Below are positions 43,119-44,038 of a stretch of 44,038 nucleotides of DNA, one piece after another; the first letter of the stretch is position 1, and each line of letters starts with the position of its first letter. This DNA comes from Bacillota bacterium (GTDB lineage: Bacteria; Bacillota; Limnochordia; DTU087): the NCBI GenBank assembly GCA_012839845.1, contig DUMM01000024.1:1-44038 (forward strand), given 5' to 3'. The translations under genes and the position numbers were made by a program. Below the pieces are notes generated by a model, which was given only the letters and a program-made list of their open reading frames with translations, searched no databases and was not told the origin of the DNA.

Positions 43119-43934
43119 ATGATGTTAAAGATTCTGATTGCAGACAACAATGTAGGACTTTGCGAGACTCTTAACGCCTTTTTGGAAAGGCAGGAGGGAA
43201 TGGAGGTGGTGGGTATCGCCCACGACGGAGAAGAGACCCTCCAGCTGATAGAAGACCTAGAACCGGATGTGGTTCTGTTGGACATCACCATGCCCCTTCT
43301 CGACGGTCTGGGAGTCATGGAGCGGCTTGTTCAACTGAACCTGTTCAAAAGACCCAAGGTTATAGTGCTGACTGCCTTTGGTAGAGAGGATGTTATCCGG
43401 CGTTTCACCGACCTGGGCGCAGATTATTTTGTGGTCAAGCCCTTCGACCTCAATGTGCTGGCTGAGCGGATTCGCCAGTTCGCTGGTGAAGATGGCGATG
43501 AATCAGTGGTGAAGGAGGCCGACGGAGAATTAAGTTCCCAGTCCTCTCGGATGGCTGTGCGGCCAGCCATCAGCCGCGAGGCCCAGGTGACGGAATTGTT
43601 GCATAGAATAGGCATTCCGGCTCATTTCAAAGGGTACAACTACCTGCGGGATGCCGTGATGGTAGTAATTGAAGAGGAGGGCTTGTTTGGCGGTTCGCTG
43701 ACGAAGGAACTCTATCCGCGGTTGGCCCAGAAATACAACACAACTCCGGGAGGGGTAGAGGCGGCCATCCGCAATGCGGTGATCACCGCGTGGGAACACG
43801 GGAATAGGGCGTATCTTGAGGAGTTGACAGGCAGAACCAACAAGGGCCGCTTCCCCACCAACTCCCTGATAATAGCCAAGCTGGCTGACCAGATCAAGTA
43901 CAAAAGCCGGCTTGATAGCGTCAAGCTACTGTAG
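43119..43934 (+). CDS. spo0A: Sporulation master regulator Spo0A
   Basis: Response regulator that starts sporulation when phosphorylated; 271 residues. Receiver domain: phospho-acceptor Asp55 in VVLLDITMPLLDGL, switch Thr in VLTAFG, and Lys in VVKPFD. The acid pair that in B. subtilis is Asp-Asp reads Asp9-Asn10 here. The C-terminal Spo0A DNA-binding domain is typical (VTELLHRIGIPAHFKGYNYL, ITAWEHGNRAYLEELTG), but its recognition helix reads TTPGGVEAAIRNAV where B. subtilis has TTASRVERAIRHAI. The start is ATG at 43119 (or 43122) after GGGGGCGAGG. spoIVB, the usual upstream neighbour, is absent; rsmB lies upstream. Confidence 0.96.
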   Translation: MMLKILIADNNVGLCETLNAFLERQEGMEVVGIAHDGEETLQLIEDLEPDVVLLDITMPLLDGLGVMERLVQLNLFKRPKVIVLTAFGREDVIRRFTDLGADYFVVKPFDLNVLAERIRQFAGEDGDESVVKEADGELSSQSSRMAVRPAISREAQVTELLHRIGIPAHFKGYNYLRDAVMVVIEEEGLFGGSLTKELYPRLAQKYNTTPGGVEAAIRNAVITAWEHGNRAYLEELTGRTNKGRFPTNSLIIAKLADQIKYKSRLDSVKLL

Positions 43935-44038
43935 GATCGAAGACCCAATGCCACCCTGTTGCGACGAGTTGAATGTGTTCTTTTGTTCGGATTAGAAAGT
44001 GAAAGTAGCGTTCGCGATCCGTCGCAGCAAAGGTCCCC
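43935..44038 (+). other. Sequence after spo0A to the end of the window
   Basis: About 100 bp with no gene, terminator or promoter that I can support. Confidence 0.5.

Overview
The window is about 44 kb of chromosome from a moderately GC-rich, endospore-forming member of the Bacillota (Firmicutes). Spore genes (dipicolinate synthase subunit B, spo0A, TepA-like protease), a T-box leader, a ZTP riboswitch, PyrR, RemA, DivIVA/SepF and two RNase J/RQC-type RNA surveillance factors all point there. Gene order follows the Bacillus subtilis dpa-asd-dapG-dapA, ylm-divIVA-ileS-lspA-pyrR and ylo-gmk-priA-fmt-rsmB blocks, but the blocks are joined differently. A deep-branching clostridial or limnochordial lineage is my inference; the sequence does not fix the species. 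I see no phage, insertion sequence, CRISPR array, rRNA or tRNA.

Layout. (1) 1-6795: the dipicolinate/diaminopimelate operon (dpaB 3' part, asd, lysC/dapG, dapA, RNase J, a TepA-like ClpP-family protease and a YlzJ-like protein), ending in a strong terminator. It supplies lysine, DAP for peptidoglycan and dipicolinate for spores. (2) 6862-8659: a short Na/Pi-cotransporter-like protein and UppP. (3) 8679-13639: a branched-chain-amino-acid-type ABC transporter (livJ-H-M-G-F) with a perfect sigma-A promoter and a strong terminator. (4) 13713-18323: the division/PLP cluster (HlyD-like protein, yggS, sepF, proC, yggT, ylmH, divIVA). (5) 18337-24866: T-box-controlled ileS, then DUF5665, a DksA/TraR-like protein, lspA, rluD-type pseudouridine synthase and pyrR. 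(6) 24871-27306: a ComFB-like gene on the minus strand, then a ZTP-riboswitch-controlled purH. (7) 27315-30174: minus-strand rqcH and a divergent secreted TPR protein. (8) 30320-35619: Ca-type P-type ATPase, yicC, an actinobacterial-type IHF (mIHF) gene, remA, gmk, rpoZ. (9) 35690-42758: priA, def, fmt, a DUF116 protein, a membrane zinc peptidase and rsmB. (10) 42759-44038: a roughly 360-bp hairpin-rich non-coding stretch, then spo0A.

Most genes are housekeeping genes in long co-directional operons, and many starts are GTG or TTG. I did not find a wholly new multi-gene system. The points most worth a second look are: a nearly fully paired 65-nt hairpin between asd and lysC; a Spo0A with changes in both its acid pocket and its DNA-recognition helix; a stand-alone ComFB-type protein; an mIHF gene inside the yicC-remA-gmk block; a terminator that abuts the rsmB ribosome binding site; a hairpin that could hide the rqcH ribosome binding site; and the seven-cysteine DUF116 membrane protein after fmt.
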